Positions 1-7,689 of a DNA stretch of 64,000 nt are shown one piece after another. The notes under the pieces were generated by a model. The model ran no database searches. It was not told the origin of the DNA and saw nothing but the letters and a program-made list of their open reading frames with translations. The position numbers and the translations under genes were made by a program. The stretch is from JALZKA01 sp033856515 (GTDB lineage: Bacteria; Actinomycetota; Thermoleophilia; Solirubrobacterales; 70-9), in the NCBI GenBank assembly GCA_033856515.1, contig JAWVEY010000047.1, positions 62,001 through 126,000 on the forward strand. The letters run 5' to 3'. How positions within the stretch are numbered: position 1 is the first letter of the stretch; the number at the start of each line of letters is the position of its first letter.

Positions 1-1410
1 CCCGGGGTTAGGGCGGTAGCACAGGTCGAAGTCGACCGCCGGGGTCCCCGAGGTTGCCGCGATCGGAAGGCTCGCCGTTCCAGTTAGCCGCCCGCCTTGG
101 GACGTGATGGCCGTGGTTCCTCCGACAAAGACGAAGTTCGCATTTGCCGCCAGAGGGTTGACGGCCGCCCCGGCGGGCCCAGAGAAGCCCTGGATAGGGC
201 CTGGGAAGCTGAGGCTCGCCTCGTCCACGTCGGCGCCGGTCACCGAGTTGTCGACGATCTCGCCGGCGGAGCCGCCCGACACGGCGCCGTTCGCCAGGGT
301 GGGGTTCGGATAAAGACCGGTTAGGTCGCCTCCGGCCGCTCCCGACGGCGACGTCGACGTACACGTAGGCGTGCCGCTCGCACCGATGATGGAGATGGCG
401 GTGTTCAGGGGGCAGCCGGGCGTGACGCGGGTCTGGACCTGGCTTGTATCGATGTCGGCCGCGCCGACAGACCCGTTGGCGATCTCGCCCGATCCGACCG
501 CGTTGCCGGCGATCTGGAGGTTGGACGCCGAGCCGGTCACGTCACCGCCGAAGGCGGTGGTCGTCTGGAGGAAGGCGTTCGACGACAGTCCATCGAGGAG
601 GTCGGCGTCGAGGCCGCTGCCCGAGCCGTCGTTGTTGGAGATCTCGTTGAGCGCCGCGCCGTCCTGCATCTTCGCCGCGGTGATTGCCCCGGGAGCGATC
701 GTCGGGTTCGGATAGGAACTGCCGTTCAAGTCGCCTCCGGCCGCGCCTGAGGGTGAGCCGCCGGAGTCATCGAGCTCGCAGGTGACAGACCCGTCCTGCG
801 CCACTGCCCGAATTGAGGCGCCGGGGGAGCAAGAGAGACCGATCCGGCGCTGGAGCACCGCGTCGTTGGTGTTGAGGGTGACGTCGCCCGAGGCGGCGCC
901 ACCCGAAAGGCCCGACCCAGCGGCGGTGTTGACCGCGGTGATGTCGCCGGTGGACCCGGCCGTGCAGGCAGCGGTTCCGTCTGCATTCACGGAGCGGATC
1001 GCGGCGCTCGCGCCACAGTCGGTTGTCACGCGCTTTTGAAGGTCGGTTGAGTCGAGGTTGTCGAGCTTGTCGGCGTCGCCCGCCGTGGTCGCGGCGTCGG
1101 CCTGGGTCGCTGTGTCCGCCTGTGCGGCGCTCGGGACCTGCGCCAAAGTCGATTCGTCGACCTTCGCGCCGGTGACGGCGTCGTCGGCGATCTTGGCTGT
1201 CGTCACCGATCCGTCGGCGAGCTTCAGGGCCACAACCGAGCCGTCTGCAAGGTCGTTCGTCTTCACCTGTCCGTCCTTGATGTGCTTGGACTTGACCGAG
1301 TTCTGCGGGAGTCCGGCTGCCCACGAGATGCCACCGACCGCCAGATAGATCGCGATAATTCCCAGAAGGTTCCGGCGGATGTAGTCCCGCGCGCGAGTGG
1401 ACGGACTCAT
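1..1410 (-). CDS. Fibre-like surface protein with GDLTGSYPNPT repeats (C-terminus cut by window edge)
   Basis: The frame is open for 470 codons from the ATG at 1410 to the window edge, so the C-terminus is missing. The N-terminus has one hydrophobic segment (about residues 11-31, RRNLLGIIAIYLAVGGISWA), then a chain of short repeats of the form VTTAKIADDAVTGAKVDEST, then repeated GGDLNGSYPNPTIA and GGDLTGLYPNPTLA motifs like those in phage tail fibres and bacterial surface fibres. This N-terminal pattern is common in Thermoleophilia proteins of unknown role. A purine-rich SD (GGGGAGA) and a good promoter lie upstream. I infer a trimeric or beta-structured envelope protein; its ligand is unknown. 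Confidence 0.75.
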   Translation of the reverse strand, partial: MSPSTRARDYIRRNLLGIIAIYLAVGGISWAAGLPQNSVKSKHIKDGQVKTNDLADGSVVALKLADGSVTTAKIADDAVTGAKVDESTLAQVPSAAQADTATQADAATTAGDADKLDNLDSTDLQKRVTTDCGASAAIRSVNADGTAACTAGSTGDITAVNTAAGSGLSGGAASGDVTLNTNDAVLQRRIGLSCSPGASIRAVAQDGSVTCELDDSGGSPSGAAGGDLNGSSYPNPTIAPGAITAAKMQDGAALNEISNNDGSGSGLDADLLDGLSSNAFLQTTTAFGGDVTGSASNLQIAGNAVGSGEIANGSVGAADIDTSQVQTRVTPGCPLNTAISIIGASGTPTCTSTSPSGAAGGDLTGLYPNPTLANGAVSGGSAGEIVDNSVTGADVDEASLSFPGPIQGFSGPAGAAVNPLAANANFVFVGGTTAITSQGGRLTGTASLPIAATSGTPAVDFDLCYRPNPG

Positions 1411-1459
1411 GAGTGTCTCCCCTTGTTCGTTGGCCCCATCACCTGGAGGCGCTGGGCAG

Positions 1460-1488
1460 AACCTAAACCGGATCGCCAGGCGCGTCAA
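1460..1488 (-). promoter_or_regulatory. Sigma-70-like promoter for the fibre-like protein
   Basis: On the minus strand TTGACG (1488-1483) and TAGGTT (1465-1460) are separated by exactly 17 bases. The predicted transcript start near 1453 gives a leader of roughly 40 bases carrying the SD. This is the clearest two-box promoter in the window and contrasts with the leaderless pattern elsewhere. Confidence 0.6.
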
Positions 1489-1534
1489 GCCTGACCCTCG
1501 GATAAGCGGGCGTCAGACATAATCCCCCGCGCAA

Positions 1535-1978
1535 ATGGCTGCAGTCAACGAATCAATCGATATTGCCGCGCCGCCCTCCGAGGTGTGGGCGGTGATCATG
1601 GATCCGACGCGCTTCGGCGATTGGGTGACTGCTCACAGGAAGGTCTATGACGCTCCAAACGGCGAGCTTGAACAGGGCGATTCGTTCCGCCAGAAGCTTC
1701 GTGTCGTCGGCCCCAGCTTCAAGGTGAAGTGGAAGATCGTCGAGGCGAACGAGCCCAACCTCGCCGTTTGGGAGGGGAAAGGCCCGGGCGGCTCGGCGGC
1801 CAATGTCCGCTACGAGTTGTCCGAGAACGGTGACGGCGGCACTCGCTTCGACTACCACAACGACTTCGAGCTGCCGGGTGGGCCGCTCTCGATTCCGGCC
1901 AGGGGCATCGCGGGCCCGCCGGCGACAAAGCAGGCCAAGAAGACCCTCCAGAACCTCAAGGCGCTCCTCGAGAAGTAG
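1535..1978 (+). CDS. SRPBCC / polyketide cyclase-like small ligand-binding protein
   Basis: A 147-residue protein with the N-terminal pattern of START/Bet v1-like (SRPBCC) folds: a beta strand ESIDIAAPPSEVWAVIMDPTRFGDW, a run of amphipathic beta strands, and a C-terminal helix (KQAKKTLQNLKALLEK) that closes the hydrophobic pocket. Family members bind or modify lipids, polyketides or aromatic compounds; no substrate can be assigned here. CATAAT at 1518-1523 lies 11 bases before the ATG, so the leader would be only a few bases. It is divergent from the fibre gene. Confidence 0.8.
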   Translation: MAAVNESIDIAAPPSEVWAVIMDPTRFGDWVTAHRKVYDAPNGELEQGDSFRQKLRVVGPSFKVKWKIVEANEPNLAVWEGKGPGGSAANVRYELSENGDGGTRFDYHNDFELPGGPLSIPARGIAGPPATKQAKKTLQNLKALLEK

Positions 1979-1981
1979 CTC

Positions 1982-2006
1982 GGTGCCAGGCACGGTGCCT
2001 GGCACC
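1982..2006. repeat. Inverted pair of 13-mer palindromes, GGTGCCAGGCAC class
   Basis: GGTGCCAGGCAC is followed directly by GGTGCCTGGCACC, forming a longer palindrome in the gap between the convergent SRPBCC and YmdB-like genes. Near-identical copies occur at 2818, 21821 and 49443. No T-tract follows, so it is not a standard intrinsic terminator, although the RNA would fold strongly. Confidence 0.85.
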
Positions 2007-2012
2007 AGCCGT

Positions 2013-2795
2013 TCAGCCTGCGTTCGTCGCCTCGAGGATCTGCGTGATCGAGTCGGCGAGGCCTTTTTCGTTCACCTCGACCACGACGGCGTTCACCCAT
2101 ACGTCTTCCTCGGCGGTCTCGAACCGCTGCGGCAGGTGGGTGCGGAAGCCTTCGAGTGCCTGGTGGTACTTGACGCCGAGCACGCTCTGACGCGAGGCGG
2201 TCATGCCGACGTCAGAGATATATGCGGTGCCGGCGGGGAGGACGCGGGCATCGGCGGTGGGGACGTGCGTGTGCGTGCCGAGGACGGCGGCGACGCGGCC
2301 GTCCAAATGCCAGCCCATCGCGACCTTCTCGGACGTGACCTCGGCGTGGAAGTCGATGATGAAGGCGTCGGCGTCGCCCTCGAGGCGGCTGAGGAGCGCG
2401 TCGGCCTCGACGAATGGCGAGCGTGCGGCCTGGAGTTGGAGCATCCCGATCAGGTTGATGACGCAGACGCGCATGCCGCCCGCCTCGACGATCACGTGCC
2501 CGTTGCCCGGCGCGTTCGTCATGAAGTTGGCGGGCCGGATCACGCGCTCTTCCTCCTCTAGATATGTGTAGGCCTCCTTGCGACGGTAGGTGTGGTTGCC
2601 GAGCGTGATCACGCCGAAGCCCATCTCGAAGAGATCGCGCCCCGTCCGGTCGGTGATGCCGAGGCCGCCGGCGGAGTTCTCGCCGTTCACGATCGCGAGG
2701 TCGGGCGAGTGCTGCTCGAGGAGGCGAGGCATCGCCTCGCGAAGCCCCTTGCGTCCCGGGCTGCCCACGACATCGCCGACGAAGAGGAACTTCAC
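2013..2795 (-). CDS. YmdB-family metallophosphoesterase (2',3'-cyclic nucleotide phosphodiesterase-like)
   Basis: A 260-residue protein covering the whole YmdB/TIGR00282 fold. Metal-site motifs are in order: FVGDVVG at residue 5, NGENSAGG near 37, LGNHTYRR near 65, DFHAEVTSEK near 148 and GTHTHVPTAD near 173. The family hydrolyses cyclic nucleotides; Bacillus YmdB affects biofilm and motility decisions. Length matches the family (about 255-265). It is bracketed by two GGTGCCAGGCAC palindromes (1982 and 2818). The assignment to the family is firm, the physiological substrate is not. Confidence 0.9.
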   Translation of the reverse strand: MKFLFVGDVVGSPGRKGLREAMPRLLEQHSPDLAIVNGENSAGGLGITDRTGRDLFEMGFGVITLGNHTYRRKEAYTYLEEEERVIRPANFMTNAPGNGHVIVEAGGMRVCVINLIGMLQLQAARSPFVEADALLSRLEGDADAFIIDFHAEVTSEKVAMGWHLDGRVAAVLGTHTHVPTADARVLPAGTAYISDVGMTASRQSVLGVKYHQALEGFRTHLPQRFETAEEDVWVNAVVVEVNEKGLADSITQILEATNAG

Positions 2796-2817
2796 CCCGC
2801 CGAGGCTACCCCGCCTC

Positions 2818-2842
2818 GGTGCCAGGCACGGTGCCTGGCACC
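2818..2842. repeat. Inverted pair of 13-mer palindromes, GGTGCCAGGCAC class
   Basis: Same 25-base arrangement as at 1982-2006, placed between the start of the YmdB-like gene and the stop of the next minus-strand gene. The two copies flank the YmdB-like gene like bookends. Confidence 0.85.
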
Positions 2843-2849
2843 GGGTGCT

Positions 2850-3320
2850 CTAGATCTTCGGGTTCGTGTAGCCGGGGCGGGGGCCGCGCTTGACGACCCT
2901 TGCGACCCAGCGGCCGTCGTCGGGCTCGCCGGAGACGGCCTTGAGGGCGCGGAACCCGAAGTCGCTCACCTGATCGAGCGTCGTGTCCTTCGGTGCCCGC
3001 CAGCCGATCACCCAGCCGACGTCGGTCATCAGGATCCACCCCGCCGGCGTCTTCGCGCCCCGCTCCGCGATGTCGGGGTAAATGGGCTTGCCGGGCTCGG
3101 TCCGGGTCTGGTTGACGATCACGTTCATGGCGTCCGGATCGCCATCACCGACGTTCACCTCGATCGAAACGTCGGGCGTTCCCGACGCCGGCTCGATCAC
3201 CAACCAGCGCTTCGTGCTGCCCATGCGCTCCAAACGCCCAGGCTCTGCCGTCACGTTGTCGAAGAGAACGCCCGCGAGGTGCACGTCCCCTTGGTCGAAC
3301 TCGATCTTCCGCTTAGCCAC
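2850..3320 (-). CDS. Conserved hypothetical protein, 156 residues
   Basis: I do not recognise a family. The protein begins MAKRKIEFDQGDVHLAGVLF and is soluble, with no signal peptide or membrane segment. Its composition (alternating hydrophobic and charged residues, WVIGWRAPKD, WVARVVKRG near the end) suggests a beta-rich single domain. It is oriented with the YmdB-like gene and lies 54 bases upstream of it, separated by a palindromic repeat, so cotranscription is possible. Reading frame and codon use look typical of the window. Confidence 0.65.
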   Translation of the reverse strand: MAKRKIEFDQGDVHLAGVLFDNVTAEPGRLERMGSTKRWLVIEPASGTPDVSIEVNVGDGDPDAMNVIVNQTRTEPGKPIYPDIAERGAKTPAGWILMTDVGWVIGWRAPKDTTLDQVSDFGFRALKAVSGEPDDGRWVARVVKRGPRPGYTNPKI

Positions 3321-3335
3321 CCGACAACCCTAAAG

Positions 3336-3430
3336 GGGGTCTGACCCCAGGCGTGGCGCCTGACCCCGCGCGTGGGGACTGTCCCCGAGCGTGGGGACTG
3401 TCCCCGAGCGTGGGGACTGTCCCCAAACGG
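3336..3430. repeat. Five-unit 19-base tandem array of 13-mer palindromes
   Basis: Units start at 3336, 3355, 3374, 3393 and 3412, exactly 19 bases apart. Each is a 13-base core plus a 6-base linker, usually ending in GCGT. Cores read GGGGTCTGACCCC, a degraded GGCGCCTGACCCC, then three perfect GGGGACTGTCCCC. Two core classes are therefore mixed in one array. It fills most of the gap between divergent genes. Confidence 0.9.
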
Positions 3431-3490
3431 ACGGATGTGTGACCCCGTGTGATTAAGGCGTGACGTGTCTGACGCCGATTCAGGAAGTAC

Positions 3491-3697
3491 ATGGCATCTG
3501 GAGGTGTCAAATCCGAGGGAACCGCGGACGGGCGCTGCTCGCACTGCCAGCGCACGGTCCGCGCGGACCTCGGAGTCGAGAACTCCGCCGGCGAGATCCT
3601 CTGCGGTGCCTGCTTCCAGGTCCTGGGGAATCGCGCGCCGAAGCGCACGATCCCGCGCGACCGCATCGACGCGCTCGAGCGCGTCGCCTCTCGTTAG
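3491..3697 (+). CDS. Small zinc-ribbon-like protein, 68 residues
   Basis: Two CxxC knuckles (CSHC and CGAC) 21 residues apart suggest one structural zinc site. The rest is basic and ends in a helix (RDRIDALERVASR). A weak purine-rich stretch, GGAA, precedes the ATG. It ends 27 bases before the ABC exporter genes on the same strand. Function unknown; a nucleic-acid-binding or adaptor role is only a guess. Confidence 0.6.
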   Translation: MASGGVKSEGTADGRCSHCQRTVRADLGVENSAGEILCGACFQVLGNRAPKRTIPRDRIDALERVASR

Positions 3698-3724
3698 CCG
3701 TAACCGTCTAGCGTTCGCGCCGCC

Positions 3725-4453
3725 ATGAGCGGTCCGAGCCCCCAAGCGCCTGCGACTCCCGTGATCGAGGTGAGCGGCGTCGGCCACGCCTTCGGCGACC
3801 GCCCGGCGCTTCGCGAGGTCTCGTTCTCGGCGGCGCCCGGCGAGCTCCTCGCGGTGATCGGGCCGAACGGAGCCGGCAAGACGACGCTGCTCTCGATCCT
3901 GGCCGGGATCCGCGATGCGGACTCGGGCTCGATCTCGGTGCCGGGCGAGGTCGGGTGGGTGCCCCAGCAGGCCGCGCTCTACCGCCGGCTCACCGTCGAG
4001 GAGAACCTGCGGCTCTTCGCGCGGCTCGAGGAGTGCGAGGACGTCGACGACGCCGTCGAGCGAATGCTCGATCAGACGGGGCTGCGCGAGCGGCGCGGCG
4101 ATCAGATCGGGACGCTGTCGGGCGGAAACCAGCAGCGCGTGAACATCGCGATCGGGCTCCTCTCCGCGCCCGCGGTGCTCCTACTCGACGAGCCGTCGAC
4201 CGGGCTCGACCCGCGCCAGCGAGAGCGCCTGTGGGAGTTCGTCCTGGGCCTCGCGGGCCAGGGCACGACCGTGATCTTTACGACCCACCACCTGGTCGAG
4301 GCCGAGCGCTACGGCAACCGGCTCCTCGTCCTGGCCGACGGCGAGAACGTCTTCGACGGCACGGCGCAGGAGCTTCACGCCGCGGTGCCGGACGCCGGCG
4401 GGCGGGACTTCGAAGCCGCCTTCGTCGCCTTCCTCAGGGAGCGCGGGCACTAA
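3725..4453 (+). CDS. ABC transporter ATP-binding protein
   Basis: A 242-residue ATPase with all motifs: Walker A GPNGAGKTT (about residues 42-50), Q-loop WVPQQA, signature LSGGNQQRVNIA, Walker B VLLLDEPSTGLD and switch histidine TTHH. The organisation is that of ABC-2 type exporters. Its TAA stop overlaps the ATG of the permease (TAATG), implying translational coupling. TAGCGT lies 10 bases before the ATG as a possible -10 element. The cargo is unknown. Confidence 0.93.
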   Translation: MSGPSPQAPATPVIEVSGVGHAFGDRPALREVSFSAAPGELLAVIGPNGAGKTTLLSILAGIRDADSGSISVPGEVGWVPQQAALYRRLTVEENLRLFARLEECEDVDDAVERMLDQTGLRERRGDQIGTLSGGNQQRVNIAIGLLSAPAVLLLDEPSTGLDPRQRERLWEFVLGLAGQGTTVIFTTHHLVEAERYGNRLLVLADGENVFDGTAQELHAAVPDAGGRDFEAAFVAFLRERGH

Positions 4454-5808
4454 TGCGCTGGCTTCTGCTCAAGGACCTCCAGATCCTGCGGCGCTCGCCG
4501 CTGGTCACGGCGCTCCTCATCGGCTACCCCGTAGTGATCGGGATCCTGATCGGCTTCGCCCTCTCGGGCGACGAGGGCAAACCGCGAGTCGCGTTCCTCA
4601 ACGAGGTGGCGGAGGGCGAGAGCTTCGACCTCGGCGCCGGCGAGGACGAGTTCGGCTCGACCGAGGCGCGCGGCCAGCTCTGCGACCGGGTCGAGTGCGT
4701 CGACGTCGACTCGCGCTCCGAAGCCGAGCAGATGGTCCGCGACGGCGAGGTGCTGGGCGCGCTCATCCTGCCCGAGGACCTGCTCGACCGGTTGCGCTCG
4801 CTCACCACGCTGAATCCCGAGGAGCCGACCGTCGAGGTGCTCGTGAACGAGGACGATCCGGTGAAGGCACAGCTCGTCGACGACCGGATCTCGGCGCTGA
4901 TCACCGAGGCGAACCTGGTCCTCTCCCAGCGCATCTCCGAGCAGGCCGCCGCCTACATCGACCTCTTGATCGAGGGCGGAACGTTCACCGTGCCGTTCCT
5001 CGGCGACTCGATCGAGATCCTGGGACTCACCGCCTCGAGCGAAATCCTCACCTCCGTCGCCGAGGAGTTGCCTCCCGACAAGCAGGCCGAGCTCGAGCAG
5101 GTGATCGAGTTCTCCGAGACGGCCGAGGACAACCTGGAGTTCGCGCTTCCGCTCCTGGGCGCCGTGGCGAGCCCGATCGCGGTCGACAAGCAGGTCGTTT
5201 CGGGCGCATCCACCTCGCTGAGCTCGTTCGCAATCGGCATCGCGGCGACCGTGACGCTGATGTTCGTGACCGTGCTCCTGGTCGCCGGCTCGCTCGCGCT
5301 CGAGCGCGAGGAGAACGCGTTCACCCGCATCACGCGGGGCTCGGTCGGCCAGACGGGGCTCCTGGTCGAGAAGCTCTTGCTCGGCGTCGTCGCCTCGATC
5401 GCCGTGACGTTCGTGATGCTGGGGGTGCTGACGCCGTTCGTTTCGATCGCGTGGGACCGGATCGGCCTGATCGCGTTGGCGATCGCCTTCGGTGGCGCCG
5501 CCTTCGCCGCGTTCGGCGCGGCGATCGGCTCGGCCGCACGCGAGGTCAGGGCCAGCTCGCTGCTCGCGTTCATGATCTCGCTGCCGGTCGCTTTCCTCTC
5601 GCTCGTCCCGTCGGGCACCGTGAGCGGGAGCGTTTACAAGGCGCTCGAGATCTTCCGGGCGCTATTCCCCTTCGACCCCTCGCTCGACGCGATGACGTCG
5701 GCGCTCGACTCGTCCGCGCCGAGCATCGGAGTGCCGCTGCTCCACCTGGCCGCGATCACCGTGGCATACGCGGTGCTCGCCAGGCTCGCGCTCCGCCGCT
5801 TCGCCTGA
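4453..5808 (+). CDS. ABC-2 type transporter permease
   Basis: A 451-residue membrane protein starting MRWLLLKDLQILRRSPL. One N-terminal helix (about residues 15-36) is followed by an extracytoplasmic domain of roughly 220 residues rich in Asp and Glu, then five or six C-terminal helices (from FAIGIAATVTLMFVTVLLVAG onward). This matches ABC-2 permeases of the YhgE/NatB type. The start overlaps the ATPase stop by one base. The pair probably forms an exporter with a homodimeric permease. Confidence 0.88.
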   Translation: MRWLLLKDLQILRRSPLVTALLIGYPVVIGILIGFALSGDEGKPRVAFLNEVAEGESFDLGAGEDEFGSTEARGQLCDRVECVDVDSRSEAEQMVRDGEVLGALILPEDLLDRLRSLTTLNPEEPTVEVLVNEDDPVKAQLVDDRISALITEANLVLSQRISEQAAAYIDLLIEGGTFTVPFLGDSIEILGLTASSEILTSVAEELPPDKQAELEQVIEFSETAEDNLEFALPLLGAVASPIAVDKQVVSGASTSLSSFAIGIAATVTLMFVTVLLVAGSLALEREENAFTRITRGSVGQTGLLVEKLLLGVVASIAVTFVMLGVLTPFVSIAWDRIGLIALAIAFGGAAFAAFGAAIGSAAREVRASSLLAFMISLPVAFLSLVPSGTVSGSVYKALEIFRALFPFDPSLDAMTSALDSSAPSIGVPLLHLAAITVAYAVLARLALRRFA

Positions 5809-5851
5809 CGAATAGCTGGCAGACGGCGGTCTTTGCCTGTATAAGTGACCC

Positions 5852-6676
5852 ATGGGCTGGGGATTCTCGAAGATGGGGCGTATCGCGACCGTCGCGGCGG
5901 TGCTCGCCGCGTGCTGGGCTACTCCCGCCCACGGCGCCCTGCTACAGAACGATGGATTCACACCGGGTGACCAGAGCAACTGCCAACTCGGCTTTGCCGC
6001 GGGCGAGTCCGCCGCGGCCGCATTCTCGGTGCCGCCTGCGGACTATCCGATCCGGATCGAGTCGCTCCAAGTGCTCGGATGCGACTCGACCGTCAACGTA
6101 AACCTCCAGGTCTTCCCGGACGACCTTGACGCCGACCCTGAGCCTGACGGGGGCGCTCTATATACGGGTCCGGCTCCGGTCGCTCTGGAGCCGGGGCTAC
6201 AGAACCTCGACATTTCGGGCGGGGGAACCTTCGTCTCGGGCGGCGGGCTCAGAGTCGCCGTGACCGGCGCAACGGAGGGAGTGAGGCTGGCGACGGATGC
6301 GGAAGACGGGAGCCTTGCCCAGCCAAACAACTCGATCTTCGCCGAAGGCGCGTGGCACTTCTCCGACTTCTTCGGATTTACCAGGGACTTCGTGATCCGC
6401 GCGAATTACACCTCGCTTTCGGGAGTCGAGATCACGAAGAAGCCGAAGGAGACTGTCAGGACGAGCAAGCGAAAGGCGCTCGTGAAGTTCGAGTTCGAGA
6501 TCGACGGGTCCAACCTCGACTTCGAGTGCAAGCTCGACGGCGGCGGCTTCAAGGATTGCTCCTCGCCACATCAGTTCAAAGTCGGCAAGGGCTCGCATAC
6601 CTTCGCCGTCCGAGCCGTATCCGGCGACGTCAAAGGCGATCCCGCCAGTTACACCTTCAAGGTCAAGCGCAAGTAG
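5852..6676 (+). CDS. Secreted protein with C-terminal ECKLDGG-type beta domain
   Basis: A 274-residue protein. Residues 1-28 form a signal peptide (MGRIATVAAVLAACWATPAHG core). A central beta-rich region with paired cysteines follows, then a C-terminal domain of about 85 residues with FECKLDGGGFKDCSSPHQF and SHTFAVRAV, an Ig-like module repeated in many Thermoleophilia secreted proteins. A -10 element TATAAG (5840-5845) ends 6 bases before the ATG, suggesting a leaderless transcript. No catalytic motif is visible. Confidence 0.75.
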   Translation: MGWGFSKMGRIATVAAVLAACWATPAHGALLQNDGFTPGDQSNCQLGFAAGESAAAAFSVPPADYPIRIESLQVLGCDSTVNVNLQVFPDDLDADPEPDGGALYTGPAPVALEPGLQNLDISGGGTFVSGGGLRVAVTGATEGVRLATDAEDGSLAQPNNSIFAEGAWHFSDFFGFTRDFVIRANYTSLSGVEITKKPKETVRTSKRKALVKFEFEIDGSNLDFECKLDGGGFKDCSSPHQFKVGKGSHTFAVRAVSGDVKGDPASYTFKVKRK

Positions 6677-6717
6677 CCCTGCGCACCACGGCTCGCCCGG
6701 CTCCTAGAATCGGGGGC

Positions 6718-7689
6718 GTGAGCTTCCCCGCGACGCGCATGCGACGCCTGCGCGCTACCCGCGCTCTTCGTGACCTCGTGCGCGAGACCGAGCTATCGGT
6801 GCGCCATCTGGTGCAGCCGCTCTTCGTCGTCGCCGATGAGGGCGTGCGCGAGCCGGTCGAGTCGATGCCCGGCATCGACCGCCTCTCGATCAACGAGCTG
6901 GTTGAGGAGGCCGGCGACCTCCACGCCGCCGGCGTCCCGGCAATTCTCCTGTTCGGCATCCCCTCGGCCAAGGACGAGGTCGGCTCGGGCGCGTACGACT
7001 CCGAGGGCGTCGTCCAGCTCGCGGTCCGCGCGGTGAAAGAGGCGCATCCCGGCCTGACCGTTATGACCGACGTTTGCCTCTGCGAGTACACCTCGCACGG
7101 CCACTGCGGCTTCGTCCGCGACGGCGACGTCGACAACGACATCTCGCTCGAGCTCCTGGCGAAGACGGCGATCTCGCACGCCGAGGCGGGCGCCGACGTT
7201 GTCTGCCCGTCGGACATGATGGACGGGCGCGTGGGGATGATCCGCCACCAGCTCGACGAGGAGGGCTTCCCGAACACCCCGATCATCGCTTACTCCGCGA
7301 AGTACGCGTCCGCCTATTACGGGCCGTTCCGCGAGGCGGTCGACTCGACTCCCGAGTTCGGCGATCGCCGCGGCTATCAGATGGATCCGGCCAACGCGGC
7401 CGAGGCTGTGCGCGAAGCGAAGCTCGACCTCGACGAAGGCGCGGACATCGTGATGGTGAAGCCGGCGACTCCTTATCTGGACGTGATCCGGCGGATCAAG
7501 GACGAGACGGGCGCTCCCGTTGCCGCGTACCAGGTGTCCGGGGAGTACTCGGCGCTGAAGGCCGCCGCGCAGAACGGCTGGCTCGACGAGCGCGCCGCCG
7601 CGCTCGAGACGCTCACCTCGATCAAGCGCGCAGGCGCCGATCTGATCTTCACCTACTACGCGAAGGAAGCTGCGGAATGGCTCCGGTAA
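6718..7689 (+). CDS. hemB: Delta-aminolevulinic acid dehydratase (porphobilinogen synthase)
   Basis: A 323-residue enzyme that condenses two 5-aminolevulinates to porphobilinogen. The zinc site is complete (C120, C122 and C130 in DVCLCEYTSHGHCG) and both Schiff-base lysines are present: K195 in YSAKYASAYYG and K248 in MVKPA. The GTG at 6718 is chosen because the family N-terminus reads SFPATRMRRLRATRALRDL and because TAGAAT (6705-6710) ends exactly 7 bases upstream, as in other leaderless genes here. It overlaps the next gene by 13 bases and begins a heme operon with hemL. Confidence 0.96.
   Translation: MSFPATRMRRLRATRALRDLVRETELSVRHLVQPLFVVADEGVREPVESMPGIDRLSINELVEEAGDLHAAGVPAILLFGIPSAKDEVGSGAYDSEGVVQLAVRAVKEAHPGLTVMTDVCLCEYTSHGHCGFVRDGDVDNDISLELLAKTAISHAEAGADVVCPSDMMDGRVGMIRHQLDEEGFPNTPIIAYSAKYASAYYGPFREAVDSTPEFGDRRGYQMDPANAAEAVREAKLDLDEGADIVMVKPATPYLDVIRRIKDETGAPVAAYQVSGEYSALKAAAQNGWLDERAAALETLTSIKRAGADLIFTYYAKEAAEWLR

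Noticed and set aside
1982..2842. GGTGCC palindromes as Rho-independent terminators
   Set aside because: They can fold but no T-tract follows, one lies inside a coding frame, and copies occur before as well as after genes.
3336..3430. CRISPR array
   Set aside because: Units are adjacent 19-base repeats of a palindrome with 6-base linkers, with no unique spacers and no cas genes.
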